Shown: piece after piece, positions 22,816-37,864 of the stretch
How the letters are laid out: each line of letters opens with the position of its first letter
Numbering within the stretch: the stretch's first letter is position 1
DNA from: CAJBNH01 sp964447285
GTDB taxonomy: Bacteria > Myxococcota_A > UBA9042
Assembly: GCA_964447285.1 (NCBI GenBank)
Contig: CAYURO010000009.1
Location: 1 to 64,000 of the forward strand
Reading direction: 5' to 3'
DNA: 64,000 nt
The notes under the pieces: generated by a model
What the model saw: only the letters and a program-made list of their open reading frames with translations
Database searches by the model: none
What the model was told of the DNA's origin: nothing
Translations under genes and position numbers: made by a program

Positions 22816-23331
22816 ATGGGTCTGATGTTCCGCCAGAGCGAGTCCGGGCTTTCCATCGAGGGTGCGAATCCTCTGGAAGATCAAGTGATCACGACCAAGG
22901 TCGATGATCTGGTCAACTGGGGTCGGCGGTTCTCGCTGTTCCAGTACCCGTTTGTGACGGCCTGCTGCGGCATGGAGTACATGTCCGTCAACGCGCCCCA
23001 GCACGATCTCGCCCGCTTTGGTTGCGAAGTCCCCCGCTTCTCGCCGCGCCAGTCGGACCTGCTGATGGTCGTCGGCACGGTCACGCACAAGAACGCGCCG
23101 GCGCTCAAGCGTGTCTACGAGCAGATGACGGAGCCCAAGTGGGTGCTGGCGTTCGGCGCGTGCGCCTCGACCGGCGGCTTCTACGACAACTACGCCACCG
23201 TGCCGGGCATCGACCACATCATCCCGGTCGACGTCTACGTGCCAGGATGCCCGCCGCGCCCGGAGCAGGTCATGGATGGCATCATGCTGCTGATGGAGAA
23301 GATCAAGAACGGCCGCGCGGTTATCCGTTGA
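22816..23331 (+). CDS. nuoB: NADH-quinone oxidoreductase subunit B
   Basis: NuoB carries cluster N2, the last [4Fe-4S] centre before quinone in complex I. The product is 171 aa, a normal length. All four cluster Cys are visible: the pair in FVTACCGMEYM, one in AFGACASTGG and one in DVYVPGCPPRPEQV. The conserved VGTVTHKNAP and FSPRQSDLLMVVG are present. ATG 22816 follows GAGGT; an in-frame start at 22687 would add an unconserved extension. No nuoA, C, D or other nuo gene is adjacent, which is unusual because these normally lie together. The gene is convergent with the SpoU-type methyltransferase, and its stop codon lies inside a 19-bp tandem duplication. Confidence 0.95.
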   Translation: MGLMFRQSESGLSIEGANPLEDQVITTKVDDLVNWGRRFSLFQYPFVTACCGMEYMSVNAPQHDLARFGCEVPRFSPRQSDLLMVVGTVTHKNAPALKRVYEQMTEPKWVLAFGACASTGGFYDNYATVPGIDHIIPVDVYVPGCPPRPEQVMDGIMLLMEKIKNGRAVIR

Positions 23332-23364
23332 TCAACCGCTCTGTCATCCGTTGAGCAACCGCTC
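23323..23364. repeat. 19-bp direct duplication spanning two convergent stop codons
   Basis: The segment starting ATCCGTTGA at 23323-23341 is repeated at 23346-23364 with one mismatch and a 23-base period. Copy 1 contains the nuoB stop; copy 2 contains the end of the convergent methyltransferase gene. Confidence 0.85.
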
Positions 23365-24105
23365 CAGGGCAATCCCCGACGCCACGCCCACGTTGAGCGA
23401 CTCGACCGCCCCCACGCCCTCGACGCGCACCGCCTGACGACACGCTGCGCGCACCTCAGCCCGCAGGCCTGTCTCCTCAGCACCCGCAACCAGCATCCAT
23501 CCCGGCGCCTGACGGCCGCGACCCGCCAGCTGCGCCAGCGTCTGCCGACCGTCCATCGCGAGTCCCACGGCAAGTCCTCCCGCCGCCTGAAAGTGCTCGA
23601 GGTCGCGCACCAAGTTGCGGCTGCGCCAAACCGGCAGCGACTCGAGTCCGCCCTCCGCCGTGCGCCACGCCGCCGCACTCGCCATCGAGTCCGCCCCCTG
23701 TTCGGCCAGCAACAGACCGCGCGCGCCCAGAAAGGCCGCCGTCCGCGCCAGCGCCCCCAAGTTGTGAGGATTGCCCACGCCGTCGAGCACCAGCGTCACG
23801 CCAGACGTGTGCGCAAGGTCCTGCAGCAGCCGCGTGTCGCTGTGGACGACCGCCGGGGCCACCAACACCGCCACAAGGCCCTGATGCGCCCTGGAGCCCG
23901 ACAACCGCTCCAGCTCGCCGTCCGTCACACTGCGAAAGACCCGCCGCTGCGCCGCCAGACCGCGCAACGCATCGGCCAACGCGCGCTCGTGACGCTGCGC
24001 ATAGAACAGCCGCAGCACATCGCCGGGACGCCGCTCCAAGGCCGCCTGAACGGCGTGGAGTCCACACAGGGTCTGCTCTCGACGCGTCATGAGCTGGTTG
24101 GACAT
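23344..24105 (-). CDS. SpoU/TrmH-family RNA 2'-O-ribose methyltransferase
   Basis: The product is 253 aa. The N-terminal substrate-binding domain reads LCGLHAVQAALERRPGDVLR. The C-terminal SPOUT domain shows the three SpoU motifs: LDGVGNPHNLGALARTAAF, VAGAEETGLRAEV, and GVGAVESLNVGVASGIAL. These form the deep-knot SAM-binding site. Such enzymes 2'-O-methylate rRNA (RlmB-like) or tRNA; the target is not decidable from sequence. ATG 24105 is used. It is convergent with nuoB, with 12 bases between the stops, and lies 127 bases downstream of a Cys-rich lipoprotein gene on the same strand, separated from it by a terminator-like hairpin. Confidence 0.9.
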   Translation of the reverse strand: MSNQLMTRREQTLCGLHAVQAALERRPGDVLRLFYAQRHERALADALRGLAAQRRVFRSVTDGELERLSGSRAHQGLVAVLVAPAVVHSDTRLLQDLAHTSGVTLVLDGVGNPHNLGALARTAAFLGARGLLLAEQGADSMASAAAWRTAEGGLESLPVWRSRNLVRDLEHFQAAGGLAVGLAMDGRQTLAQLAGRGRQAPGWMLVAGAEETGLRAEVRAACRQAVRVEGVGAVESLNVGVASGIALERLLNG

Positions 24106-24150
24106 CGAGCCTCGCAGGGCACGTCGCGGCGAGCCCGTCCCCCAGAAACG

Positions 24151-24205
24151 AAGACCTCCCTCCCGCCTTGCCTTGCCGAAGCGAAGGGGGCGAGAGGGAG
24201 GCCTT
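24151..24205 (-). terminator. intrinsic terminator after the 932-aa Cys-rich lipoprotein gene
   Basis: CCTCCCTCCCGCC (24155-24167) pairs with GGCGAGAGGGAGG (24189-24201) with one mismatch, extended by AAG/CTT outside. On the minus strand the stem is followed by a T-rich CTTCGTTTCT. It lies 28 bases past the stop. Confidence 0.6.
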
Positions 24206-24232
24206 CCAGATCAACCGCTTGGCAGTACCGAA

Positions 24233-27031
24233 CTAGATGCCGAGGAAGGCCTTCAGCCAGGCGTAGAAGCCAAGGTCCGCCGTGTACTTGGCACCCGCAG
24301 CCTTGCCGGCGACAACGCTGCCACCCGCGAACACGCGCGCACTGTACTTCGGACCCGATCCCGTCACCACGGCCGCGCCGTAACGAGCCGTGAAGCCGGT
24401 GGGGGCGCAGCCCTCGTCCATCGTGCCGTCGCAGTCGTTGTCGACGCCGTCGCAGAGCTCCTTCGGCCCCGGCAGCACTTCGTCCTTGCAGACGTCGAGC
24501 GTGCCATCCACCTTGCACTGCTGAGTTCCGTCCTTGCACTGGCCCTTATTCTTGGTGGCCGGGTCGCCGGTGTAGCAGGCCACCTTCAGCGTCGCATCGG
24601 GTGTGTAGATGCAACCCTTCGAGGCGTCGCAGGTGTCCTTGGTGCAAGGCTTTGAGTCGTCGCACGGCAGGGCCTTTCCGGGTACGCACGTGTACTTGTT
24701 CGTCCCCGGGTCGTTGCCGCAGGCGTCGCCCGTGGTGCACAGGTTGTTGTCGCTGCAGGGCTTGACCAGATTGACAAAGTTGCAGTCGCCCGTGGCCGCT
24801 GCGCATTCGTCCTGGGTGCACTCCTCGTTGTCGTTGCAAGTCTTCTTCGCCCCTGCCACGCACACGCCACCCTGACAGGCGTCGTTCTGCGTGCACTTGC
24901 TACCGTCGGCGTCGCAGGCCACTGCGTTCGGCTGATAGACGCAACCGATCTTCGCGTTGCAGCTGTCGTCCGTGCAGGCGTTCTTGTCGTCGCAGCTCTC
25001 CACCTTGCCCGGCGCGCACTGCCCGTCTTGGCAAGAGTCGCCGACGGTGCAGATCGTGCCGTCCGCGTCGCAGTCGAGGCCGTTCGGCTTCTTGTTCAGC
25101 CCGCACTTGCCCAAGACCGGGTCGCAGGTATTGGTCTGGCAAGCGTTGTTCAGCGACTCGTCGCACTTGACGATCGTGTTCGGGTTGATCTTGCACTGGT
25201 ACGGGGCGGCGGACTTGTCGCAGTACAGCGTGCCGTTGCAGGCGTTGCCGTCCTCGTACTTCACGCACTCGCCGTCGTTGATGCAGCCGCACTTGTTGGA
25301 ACCCGAGACGCACTTGCCGGCCTGACACGAGTCGCCTTCGGTGCACACGTTGCCGTCGTCGCAGGCGCCCTGGTTGGCCGGCGCATTCACGCAACCCTTG
25401 ACCTTGTCGCAAGAGTCGATCGTGCAGGCGTTGGTGTCGTCGCACTTCTTGACGAGGTCCTGAACGGTGCCCACGCAGGAGCCGTCCTTGCAGGCGTCGG
25501 GACCCGTGCACGCGTCACTGTCGTCGCACGCGCCACCGATGTTGCCGTGCGCGCAGCCCTTGGCGGGGTCGCAGCTGTCGCCCGTGCAGGGGTTCTGGTC
25601 GTTGCAGTCGATCGGCGTGCCCTTGCAGGTGTCGGTCGTGCACTTCTCACCGGCGGTGCAGGGGCTGCCGTCGTTGCAGGGGATGCCTTCCGAGAACTTG
25701 TAGGAGCACTTGCCGTCGAGGATGCCGCACTTGCCCTCGATGCACTGGTCGTCGCTCTTGCAGGCCTTGGCCGGGCCGGGCTCACAAGTGCCGTCCTTGC
25801 AGATGTCGTTCACCGTGCAGGCATTCTGATCCGCGTCGCAGAACAGCGTGTTGTCGTTGGTGAACTTGCAGCCCGTCACGGGGTCGCAGGTGTCCTTGGT
25901 GCAGGTGTTGCCGTCGTCACACGCCAGCTGGGCGCCGGCCTGGCACTTGCCGTTCACGCAGGTGTCGTCCTTGGTGCAGACCGTGCTGTCGGCATCGCAG
26001 GCGCCGTTCTTGTTGGTCGACTGGCAGCCGCCCGCGCCGTTGCAGACGTCGTCGGTGCAGGGGTTGCCGTCGTCGCAGGTCGCCTCGTCGGTCTGGCCGT
26101 CGCAGTCGTTGTCCTTGCCGTCGCAGGCCTCGACGTCCGGCTTCGGGGCGTAGCAGCTGGTCAGGCCGCCCTGATCGGGCGCGCCGGGCTTGCCGGCCGC
26201 AAGGCAGGTGCGCTTGCCTTCGCACTTGGCATCGCCAGAGACGGTGAAGCACTTGGTCGAGAGCTCGAGCGTCAGGGCCGCCGGGCTGCAGGTGCAGGCC
26301 GCGCCGCCCTTGACGACGCACTGCTTGCTGGTCTGGCCGGCGATGTCCTTGGCGTCCGCGCACTCATAGCCGGAAGCGCAGTCTTCGGAGGTCGCGCAGG
26401 CGCTGCCGCAGAACGCTCCATTGTCTCCGCCGTCGACGCAGCGGGCGCCGCTGTTGCCGGGGGCTTCGCACTCGACGTTCGCGCTGCAGGGGTTGCAGAG
26501 CTTGGGGAACTTCGGCACGCAGATGTTGACGACGTCGCCGCCCATCGCGGTCGAGATGCACTTCTCGTCGGGCAGGCAGCCCTCGGAGCAGAAGCCCGCG
26601 CAGCGCTGGCCCTGGGTCGTGTCGATGCAGAAGCCCGAGTCGCAATCGTCGACCGACGAGCAGCCGCAACGGGCCGCACCGGGATTGTCCGTGCACTTGT
26701 CGGGTTCGACTGTCGTGTCGGTGCCGATGTCGATGTCGGGTTCGACCGTGGTGTCGGCGTCGTCGGCCACTTCGGTGTCGAGGGCGTCGGTACCGGCGAC
26801 ATCGGTCTGGGTCACGTCAGCGGGAATCGTTGTATCGGCGGTGTCGGCCACATCGTCGACGCTGATGTCCACATCGGGGTCGATGACGGTGTCTTCAGGC
26901 ACCGGGTCGCCGCCCACGGGCACGTTGTCACCGCAGGACGCCGACAGCGCCACGAGACACAGGACCGCAACGCTCGTGGTAACCGAGAACGAGCGAGCCG
27001 CAGTGCGAAGGTCCGACTGGATGTTACGCAT
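24233..27031 (-). CDS. giant Cys-rich lipoprotein with CTxDxCD repeats (paralog A)
   Basis: The product is 932 aa. The lipoprotein signal ends in ALSASC (Cys33), followed by about 70 residues of Asp/Thr/Val linker. A Cys module (CGCSSVDDCDSGFCIDTTQG ... CNPCSANVECEAPG) comes next, then one MopE motif (CDGKDNDCDGQTDEATC). A long array of CDDGNPCTDDVCNGAGGC-type repeats follows, similar to Dictyostelium CTDC repeats common in Myxococcota surface proteins. Near the end is a second MopE motif and a tail of about 50 residues finishing LGFYAWLKAFLGI. AGGGGAGA before ATG 27031 fixes the start. It is a tandem paralog of the gene at 27379. Probably disulfide-rich and on the outer surface; ligand unknown. 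Confidence 0.88.
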   Translation of the reverse strand: MRNIQSDLRTAARSFSVTTSVAVLCLVALSASCGDNVPVGGDPVPEDTVIDPDVDISVDDVADTADTTIPADVTQTDVAGTDALDTEVADDADTTVEPDIDIGTDTTVEPDKCTDNPGAARCGCSSVDDCDSGFCIDTTQGQRCAGFCSEGCLPDEKCISTAMGGDVVNICVPKFPKLCNPCSANVECEAPGNSGARCVDGGDNGAFCGSACATSEDCASGYECADAKDIAGQTSKQCVVKGGAACTCSPAALTLELSTKCFTVSGDAKCEGKRTCLAAGKPGAPDQGGLTSCYAPKPDVEACDGKDNDCDGQTDEATCDDGNPCTDDVCNGAGGCQSTNKNGACDADSTVCTKDDTCVNGKCQAGAQLACDDGNTCTKDTCDPVTGCKFTNDNTLFCDADQNACTVNDICKDGTCEPGPAKACKSDDQCIEGKCGILDGKCSYKFSEGIPCNDGSPCTAGEKCTTDTCKGTPIDCNDQNPCTGDSCDPAKGCAHGNIGGACDDSDACTGPDACKDGSCVGTVQDLVKKCDDTNACTIDSCDKVKGCVNAPANQGACDDGNVCTEGDSCQAGKCVSGSNKCGCINDGECVKYEDGNACNGTLYCDKSAAPYQCKINPNTIVKCDESLNNACQTNTCDPVLGKCGLNKKPNGLDCDADGTICTVGDSCQDGQCAPGKVESCDDKNACTDDSCNAKIGCVYQPNAVACDADGSKCTQNDACQGGVCVAGAKKTCNDNEECTQDECAAATGDCNFVNLVKPCSDNNLCTTGDACGNDPGTNKYTCVPGKALPCDDSKPCTKDTCDASKGCIYTPDATLKVACYTGDPATKNKGQCKDGTQQCKVDGTLDVCKDEVLPGPKELCDGVDNDCDGTMDEGCAPTGFTARYGAAVVTGSGPKYSARVFAGGSVVAGKAAGAKYTADLGFYAWLKAFLGI

Positions 27032-27378
27032 GGGAATCTCCCCTGAACCGTGTTGGATGCAGCCGCCCTTGGGCCGCCAACTCGACACTCCACCGACGCG
27101 AGCCATCACCGAATCGCCCGCGAGGCACACAGGACATACCAAGTCCACGCTTGCGACAAGCCGTTAGCCTGCCACAAGGCATGGAGGGTTTCAAACGAAC
27201 TTTGCGAGAAGGTGGGGCAACGCTGCCCCCCAAAGCATGCTCAGCGGTTTCCCTCTCCCGCAGGAGACGGTGGCCCGCGATCCGCTCAGATCCCCGCAAA
27301 GTGGCTGCCCAATGGGCCCCGCGCGCAGCGAAGCCGTCTACTCCTGGTCTGAGGTCAGAGCCCCAGGCCGGTCTGAGG
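27032..27378. other. 347-base intergenic region between the two Cys-rich paralogs
   Basis: No gene is seen. It holds the 5' region of the 932-aa gene, whose ribosome site AGGGGAGA lies at the left edge. It also contains a small hairpin (GGGGCA-ACGC-TGCCCC at 27214-27229) without a T tract, and at its right edge one copy of a 21-bp direct repeat. No promoter stands out. Confidence 0.6.

Positions 27379-27390
<12 letters not shown>
27346..27390. repeat. 21-bp perfect direct repeat spanning the stop codon of paralog B
   Basis: The segment beginning GGTCTGAGGTCAGAG at 27346-27366 is repeated exactly at 27370-27390 (24-base period). The second copy contains the gene's last codons and stop. Each copy has an internal palindrome, TCTGA-GG-TCAGA. 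Confidence 0.9.
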
Positions 27391-31020
<3,630 letters not shown>

Positions 31021-31244
31021 GGCGGCACTCCCTGGGCGATTCGCGAGACTACTCAGAAAAGCCAGCATGTACACAATCCTACGCAACCCGGCAAGACCCG
31101 TTTCCGCCATCAGGTCCTGACGCTACGCGCTTCGTGCCGTTTGTCGACTCGCAGGGTCGGCCTCTGGCGGTTCGACCCTTGCCGTGCGATCTTCCGCGGC
31201 CTGTCCAGAGGCCTGCAAAGGCACCCGCAAGGAGCTTGAACGAC

Positions 31245-31934
31245 ATGGCGGAATTCCAGTGTGCGGAGTGCGGCAAGCCGTTTCAGGTCGGCGATGAGAC
31301 GTTGGCGCGATTTCCCGGATGGGCCCCACGCTTCTGCATGCAGCACCGCAAGGCACGAACGACCGATTCCGCGAAGCCAAGGGCCGGCGCGAGCGCTCGC
31401 CCCGCAGCCAAGGCCCCGCAGCGATTTGCCTCCGGTGGTGGTTCGACGCACGGCGAGGGCGACCTGACACCTGCCGAAGTGCTGGAACGCTACACGGCGG
31501 GCCCGCAGGACGGTGTCTTTACCGACGGCGGCGCACGACCGAATCCCGGCGCAGGCGGCTGGGGCTTCGTACACGTCGAGGCTGGCCGCATCGTCGCCGA
31601 GGGCCACGGCGGCGACCCGCACACGACGAACAATCGCATGGAGTTGACCGCACTCATCCAAGCATTGGGGCAACTGCCGCTGGACTCGCGCGTCACGGTC
31701 TACAGTGACAGCGATCTGTGCGTAAAAACGATGACGATTTGGGCGAAGGGCTGGCGCGCGCGCGGTTGGCGGCGCAAGGAAGGCGAGATCAAGAACTTGG
31801 ACCTTGTCCAGCAGGCGTTTGCGTTGGTCGAGGCGCGACCCGGCGTGCGGCTGCTGTGGATCAAGGCGCACGACGGCAGCCGCTGGAACGAGTATGCGGA
31901 CGCGCTGGCGACCACGTTCCTGCGCGGGCGATGA
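31245..31934 (+). CDS. rnhA: RNase HI with an N-terminal zinc-binding segment
   Basis: RNase HI cuts the RNA strand of RNA:DNA hybrids. The product is 229 aa. The C-terminal 145 residues are a full RNase H domain: catalytic Asp in FTDGGARPNPGAGGWGF, Glu in NNRMELTALIQALG, Asp in TVYSDSDLCVKTM, and the closing KAHDGSRWNEYADALA. The N-terminal 45 residues add QCAECGKPF and, after 20 residues, FCMQHRK, a C-x2-C...C-x2-H set able to bind one zinc ion. A Lys/Ala/Pro linker joins them. ATG 31245 follows AAGGAG; the earlier in-frame ATG at 31134 adds an unconserved extension. Convergent with the zinc-ribbon gene (27 bases). Confidence 0.9.
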   Translation: MAEFQCAECGKPFQVGDETLARFPGWAPRFCMQHRKARTTDSAKPRAGASARPAAKAPQRFASGGGSTHGEGDLTPAEVLERYTAGPQDGVFTDGGARPNPGAGGWGFVHVEAGRIVAEGHGGDPHTTNNRMELTALIQALGQLPLDSRVTVYSDSDLCVKTMTIWAKGWRARGWRRKEGEIKNLDLVQQAFALVEARPGVRLLWIKAHDGSRWNEYADALATTFLRGR

Positions 31935-31961
31935 CCTGAATTCCGCAAGCGAGAATCGAAG

Positions 31962-32714
31962 TTACAGCGCGGCGACCGAGCCGTCCGACTCGTGGGTCGT
32001 CTCGGCGTACAGGTAGCGGCTGCAGTGCGGGCACATGACGATGCTGGAGCCGCGCAGGATATTCTCGACGAACCGGGGCTGCAGGATCATGTTGCAGCCC
32101 TTGCAGGCGCTGTCGACCACGCGAACGACCGCAACGCCGCCGCGGGCCTGAGCGATCCTTGCGTAACGATTGACGATCGAGTTGTCCAGACGGGAGGTGA
32201 TCGCCTTGCGCCGCAGGTCGACCTCCGCAATGCGGGCGTCCATGACCGCCAGACGCTCCTTGTTCGAGCGCTCTTCGGCACCGGCCTGTGAGCGGAGGTC
32301 CTGAACCTTCTGCTCCTCGCGGGCGATCGCGTCGCGGAACTCGTTGATCGCCGTGTCGAGGTTCTTGATCTCGTCTTCGCGCTGCGTGATGGTCTTGCGG
32401 ACCGTCTCGAGCTCCTTGTTGACCGCCACATACTCCTTGGAGCGCGTGACGCCCGCGAGCTTGGCCTTGGCCTTGGCGAGCTTTTCGCGCTCCGCCTCGA
32501 GCTCGGCAGTCTTGGCGCGGTTCCAAGTCTCGGCCTCGGTCAGCTTGTCGCGCTTGTCGACAAGCTCGCGGTCGAGGTGGTTGAGCACCTTCTGCAGGCG
32601 CTCCATGCTGCTGACCATGGCATCGCGGCTGACGCGGATGTCGCGGGTCTCGTCGTCCAGAGCCTGCAACTTGCGCAACACGTCCATGATGTCAGCTGGC
32701 TTCGTTACAATCAC
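31962..32714 (-). CDS. C4-type zinc-ribbon coiled-coil protein (DUF164 / CT398 family)
   Basis: The product is 250 aa. Residues about 10-180 are a long antiparallel coiled coil rich in Lys, Glu and Arg (AELEAEREKLAKAKAKLAGV, REDEIKNLDTAINEFRDAI). The C-terminus is a zinc ribbon: CKGCNM ... IVMCPHCSRYLY. This is the architecture of Chlamydia CT398 and Helicobacter HP0958, the latter linked to sigma-54 and flagellar regulation; its role in this lineage is not known. The start is GTG 32714, chosen because AAGGAG sits five bases upstream; ATG 32687 has no ribosome site. It lies 106 bases downstream of the tRNA gene on the same strand. Confidence 0.85.
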   Translation of the reverse strand: MIVTKPADIMDVLRKLQALDDETRDIRVSRDAMVSSMERLQKVLNHLDRELVDKRDKLTEAETWNRAKTAELEAEREKLAKAKAKLAGVTRSKEYVAVNKELETVRKTITQREDEIKNLDTAINEFRDAIAREEQKVQDLRSQAGAEERSNKERLAVMDARIAEVDLRRKAITSRLDNSIVNRYARIAQARGGVAVVRVVDSACKGCNMILQPRFVENILRGSSIVMCPHCSRYLYAETTHESDGSVAAL

Positions 32715-32820
32715 TTGAGCTCCTTGCACCTGCTTCCCCGCAGGCCAGCCACTCGCATCGGGACGCACCCGACGAGCGGCCGTTGGTGGATCGGAGTCGC
32801 ATCTCGGCGATCGATCTCGG

Positions 32821-32893
32821 TGGGCCCACCTGGATTCGAACCAGGGACCAGCCGGTTATGAGCCGGCAGCTCTAACCGCTGAGCTATGGGCCC
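32821..32893 (-). tRNA. tRNA with CAU anticodon (Ile2 more likely than elongator Met)
   Basis: A 73-nt cloverleaf on the minus strand: 7-bp acceptor stem GGGCCCA/TGGGCCC with discriminator A, D-arm AGCTCAGCGGTTAGAGCT, anticodon loop CTCATAA, and T-arm CTGGTTCGAATCCAG. CCA is not encoded. The CAU anticodon serves elongator Met or, once lysidine-modified, Ile (AUA codons). The CTGGTC variable region looks more like Ile2 tRNAs from memory, but this is not decisive. No initiator features are present. Confidence 0.93.
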
Positions 32894-32910
32894 GGCCATA
32901 GCGGCGCAGT

Positions 32911-32940
32911 AGTGAACCCCCCGGGCCGGTCCCGTGTCAA
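32911..32940 (-). promoter_or_regulatory. putative promoter of the CAU tRNA
   Basis: On the minus strand a perfect TTGACA (32940-32935) and TTCACT (32916-32911) are 18 bases apart, ending 17 bases before the tRNA 5' end. Spacing suits a short leader. Confidence 0.5.
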
Positions 32941-33009
32941 GGAAGCCGCCGCCGCGCCGAACGCGATCCGCGCGCCCGAGGGAGCGCGGAGTCTGGGGGG
33001 CGAGAAGGG

Positions 33010-35739
<2,730 letters not shown>

Positions 35740-35856
35740 GCCTTCCTTCCCCTGGATCCGTTCGGAGTCTGGCGTGTTCGCCCTGCCCTCGGCGGATCAA
35801 ATGCTAGATGTCCCGGTGCGGTGGCGGCATTTCCTCAGTCGAGGACGCCGCAAGCC

Positions 35857-37743
35857 TCACACCGGTTGGCCGGCCCTGCGGAGGGCGACGCGCACGTGTT
35901 CCTTTTCCTGCTTCAATCGCACCAGCCGTTGGCTTAGCGCCGCAAGCTGGTCTTCGGGACTTCCCGTATGCACCAAGGCGCCGCGCACGGCGTCGATCTC
36001 TTCGTCCAGCCTGCGCTCCTGCAGTCGCAAAACCACTTGGGTCAACCAAGGGTTGGCTTGATCGGCCGGTGCCGGCGCCCCTTCCATCAACGAGCGCAGA
36101 ATCAACCGTCTGGCGTGGCCGTCGGGCATCTCGCGGGCCCACTCGGCGATGACGGTCGCGTCCAGACCGGACTCGCGGCCTCGGCCCAACAGGTCGCGCA
36201 GCGCCAAGCGCACGCCGTCGTGGCCCAGGTACTCCAGCGCGCCGAACTGCTGTGCCTGCCCCATCAACCCCGGATACCAGACCAGAATCCGCGCAAGGTC
36301 CGCCTCGATCGTCGGCACCGGCGGCTCGTCGCGGGTGGGGTCGGGAATCGGCATCTCGCCGGACTCGGCCACCGGCGCCGCGGGCACGATGCGCTGCAAA
36401 TAGCGCTGCAAGGTCGCGCGGTTCTCGTCGGTGCCGCGGTCCAGCAGCCGTGACGCCAGGTGGTCGCGGGCCATGTCGCGGACGATTGGGTTGGGGATCG
36501 CCGCCAGCAGCAGCCCCGCCTTCTGCACCACCTCAGCCTTGGCCTGCAGCGAACCGTCGCTCTCGGTGACCAGCGCGTCGATGTAGCCCGTCACCAAGTT
36601 GGGTGCGGCCTGGATCAGGTCCTGCATCGCCTTTGCGCCGAACTTGCGCACGTAGCTGTCGGGGTCTTCGGTCTCGGGCAGCAGCACGAACACGCCGTCG
36701 AACCCTTCGGCGACGCAGACCGGCACGGCCTTCATCGCCGCCTTGCGTCCCGCCGCGTCGCCGTCGAACACCAGCACGACCTTGTTGGCGAACCGCTTGA
36801 TCTCCTTGACCTGCATCTCCGTCAGCGCCGTACCCATCGCGCAGACCGTGGACTCGAGACCAGCTTGATGCAGCGTCATGACGTCGAGATTGCCTTCGAC
36901 GATGATCGCAGTGTGTGTCTGCCGCAGGGACGCTCGCGCCTGATGCAGACCGAACACGCACTGCCCCTTCTTGTAGAAGTGGCGGAAGCGGCTCTCAGGC
37001 GCTTCGGTGTCCAGCGTGGTCTCCGGCGTGTTCATGTACTTTGCGACTTCCTTGCCGCCGCCCAGAGACCGCCCGCCGAAGCCGACCAGATCGCCGGACG
37101 AGGTGTGGATCGGAAACATCAGTCGGTCGCGGAACCGGTCATACAGACCGCCGCTGTCGCGGGGCATGCCCAGACCGCTCGCCACGATCTCCTGCTGCGC
37201 AAAGCCGCGGCGATGCAGATGTTGGACAAGGTCCTCCCAGTTGCGTCCCGCTGCACCAAGACCAAAGCGCTCGAAGATCTCGGGACTCAAGCCTCGATCC
37301 TGTGCGTACTTGCGGGCTTCGGCGCCATCCGGCAGCCCCAGCGTGTGGCGGAAAAACGCCTGCGCTGCCTGGTAGAGTTCCAGCATCCTGCCGCGCTGCG
37401 ACCGCTCGGCCAACGCCCGCTGAATCTCCTCGGGCGTCGTTTCCTCCCGCTCGACTTGAATGCCCACACGGTCGCCCAAGTACTCGACGGCTTCGACAAA
37501 GCTCAGGCCTCTGGTCTCGGACACGAAGCGGATCACGTCGCCGCCCGCGCCGCAGCCGTAGCAGTGGTAAAGCTTGCGGTGTTCATTGATGTGGAAGGAA
37601 GGCGTTTTTTCGTTGTGAAACGGACACAGACCCTTCAGGCTGGTGCCGGCCCGCCGCAGCTCGACGACTTCGCCCACGATGGACTTCATGTCGGTCTGCT
37701 CGACAATGTCGCGCACCGTGCGGTCGGGAATGCGTCCTGCCAA
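35857..37743 (-). CDS. dnaG: DNA primase DnaG
   Basis: DnaG makes RNA primers at the replication fork. The product is about 628 aa. The N-terminal CHC2 zinc finger is visible (CPFHNEKTPSF ... LYHCYGCGAGGD). The catalytic TOPRIM core has IIVEGNLDVMTLHQAG with its Glu and the metal-binding VVLVFDGDAAGRKA. The C-terminal third is the less conserved DnaB-binding helical region. The start is uncertain: TTG 37743 gives M-AGRIPDRTV, matching the usual N-terminus of the family, and follows a G-rich stretch; TTG 37782 is also in frame. A good promoter lies about 90 bases upstream. Leads into rpoD. Confidence 0.96.
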   Translation of the reverse strand: MAGRIPDRTVRDIVEQTDMKSIVGEVVELRRAGTSLKGLCPFHNEKTPSFHINEHRKLYHCYGCGAGGDVIRFVSETRGLSFVEAVEYLGDRVGIQVEREETTPEEIQRALAERSQRGRMLELYQAAQAFFRHTLGLPDGAEARKYAQDRGLSPEIFERFGLGAAGRNWEDLVQHLHRRGFAQQEIVASGLGMPRDSGGLYDRFRDRLMFPIHTSSGDLVGFGGRSLGGGKEVAKYMNTPETTLDTEAPESRFRHFYKKGQCVFGLHQARASLRQTHTAIIVEGNLDVMTLHQAGLESTVCAMGTALTEMQVKEIKRFANKVVLVFDGDAAGRKAAMKAVPVCVAEGFDGVFVLLPETEDPDSYVRKFGAKAMQDLIQAAPNLVTGYIDALVTESDGSLQAKAEVVQKAGLLLAAIPNPIVRDMARDHLASRLLDRGTDENRATLQRYLQRIVPAAPVAESGEMPIPDPTRDEPPVPTIEADLARILVWYPGLMGQAQQFGALEYLGHDGVRLALRDLLGRGRESGLDATVIAEWAREMPDGHARRLILRSLMEGAPAPADQANPWLTQVVLRLQERRLDEEIDAVRGALVHTGSPEDQLAALSQRLVRLKQEKEHVRVALRRAGQPV

Positions 37744-37836
37744 CTGCCCCCCCGCCGCCTGTTGCCCGACCCGGTCACACAACCGCCACTAGTGGCTTGC
37801 CGCCCGTTGCAGCCAAGCCGTCGCGGGGGACCCTGT

Positions 37837-37864
37837 AGTGTAACGGCGAACGGAAGGCTGTCAA
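37837..37864 (-). promoter_or_regulatory. promoter of the dnaG-rpoD operon
   Basis: On the minus strand a perfect TTGACA (37864-37859) and TACACT (37842-37837) are separated by 16 bases. The predicted start leaves a leader of roughly 85 bases before TTG 37743. Confidence 0.6.

Noticed and set aside
23323..23364. 19-bp duplication considered as a mobile-element target-site duplication
   Set aside because: Only 4 bases separate the copies; there is no element between them.
25028..27046. 672-codon frame antisense to the 932-aa lipoprotein gene, and 28690-31239 antisense to its paralog
   Set aside because: Both are mirror frames of Cys-rich repeats. The minus strand has lipoboxes, ribosome sites and conserved repeats.
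27159..27174. Possible sigma-54 site (minus strand, TGGCAG...GGCT) upstream of the 932-aa lipoprotein gene
   Set aside because: GG and GC have the right 10-base spacing, but the -12 box lacks TTGC and no enhancer-binding protein is nearby; chance match likely.
27214..27229. GGGGCA-ACGC-TGCCCC hairpin as terminator of the 1213-aa gene
   Set aside because: Six-bp stem with no T tract on the minus strand and 150 bases from the stop.
32967..32990. TCCGCGC/GCGCGGA hairpin as rpoD terminator
   Set aside because: The stem is perfect, but no T tract follows in the minus direction; could be Rho-dependent or chance.
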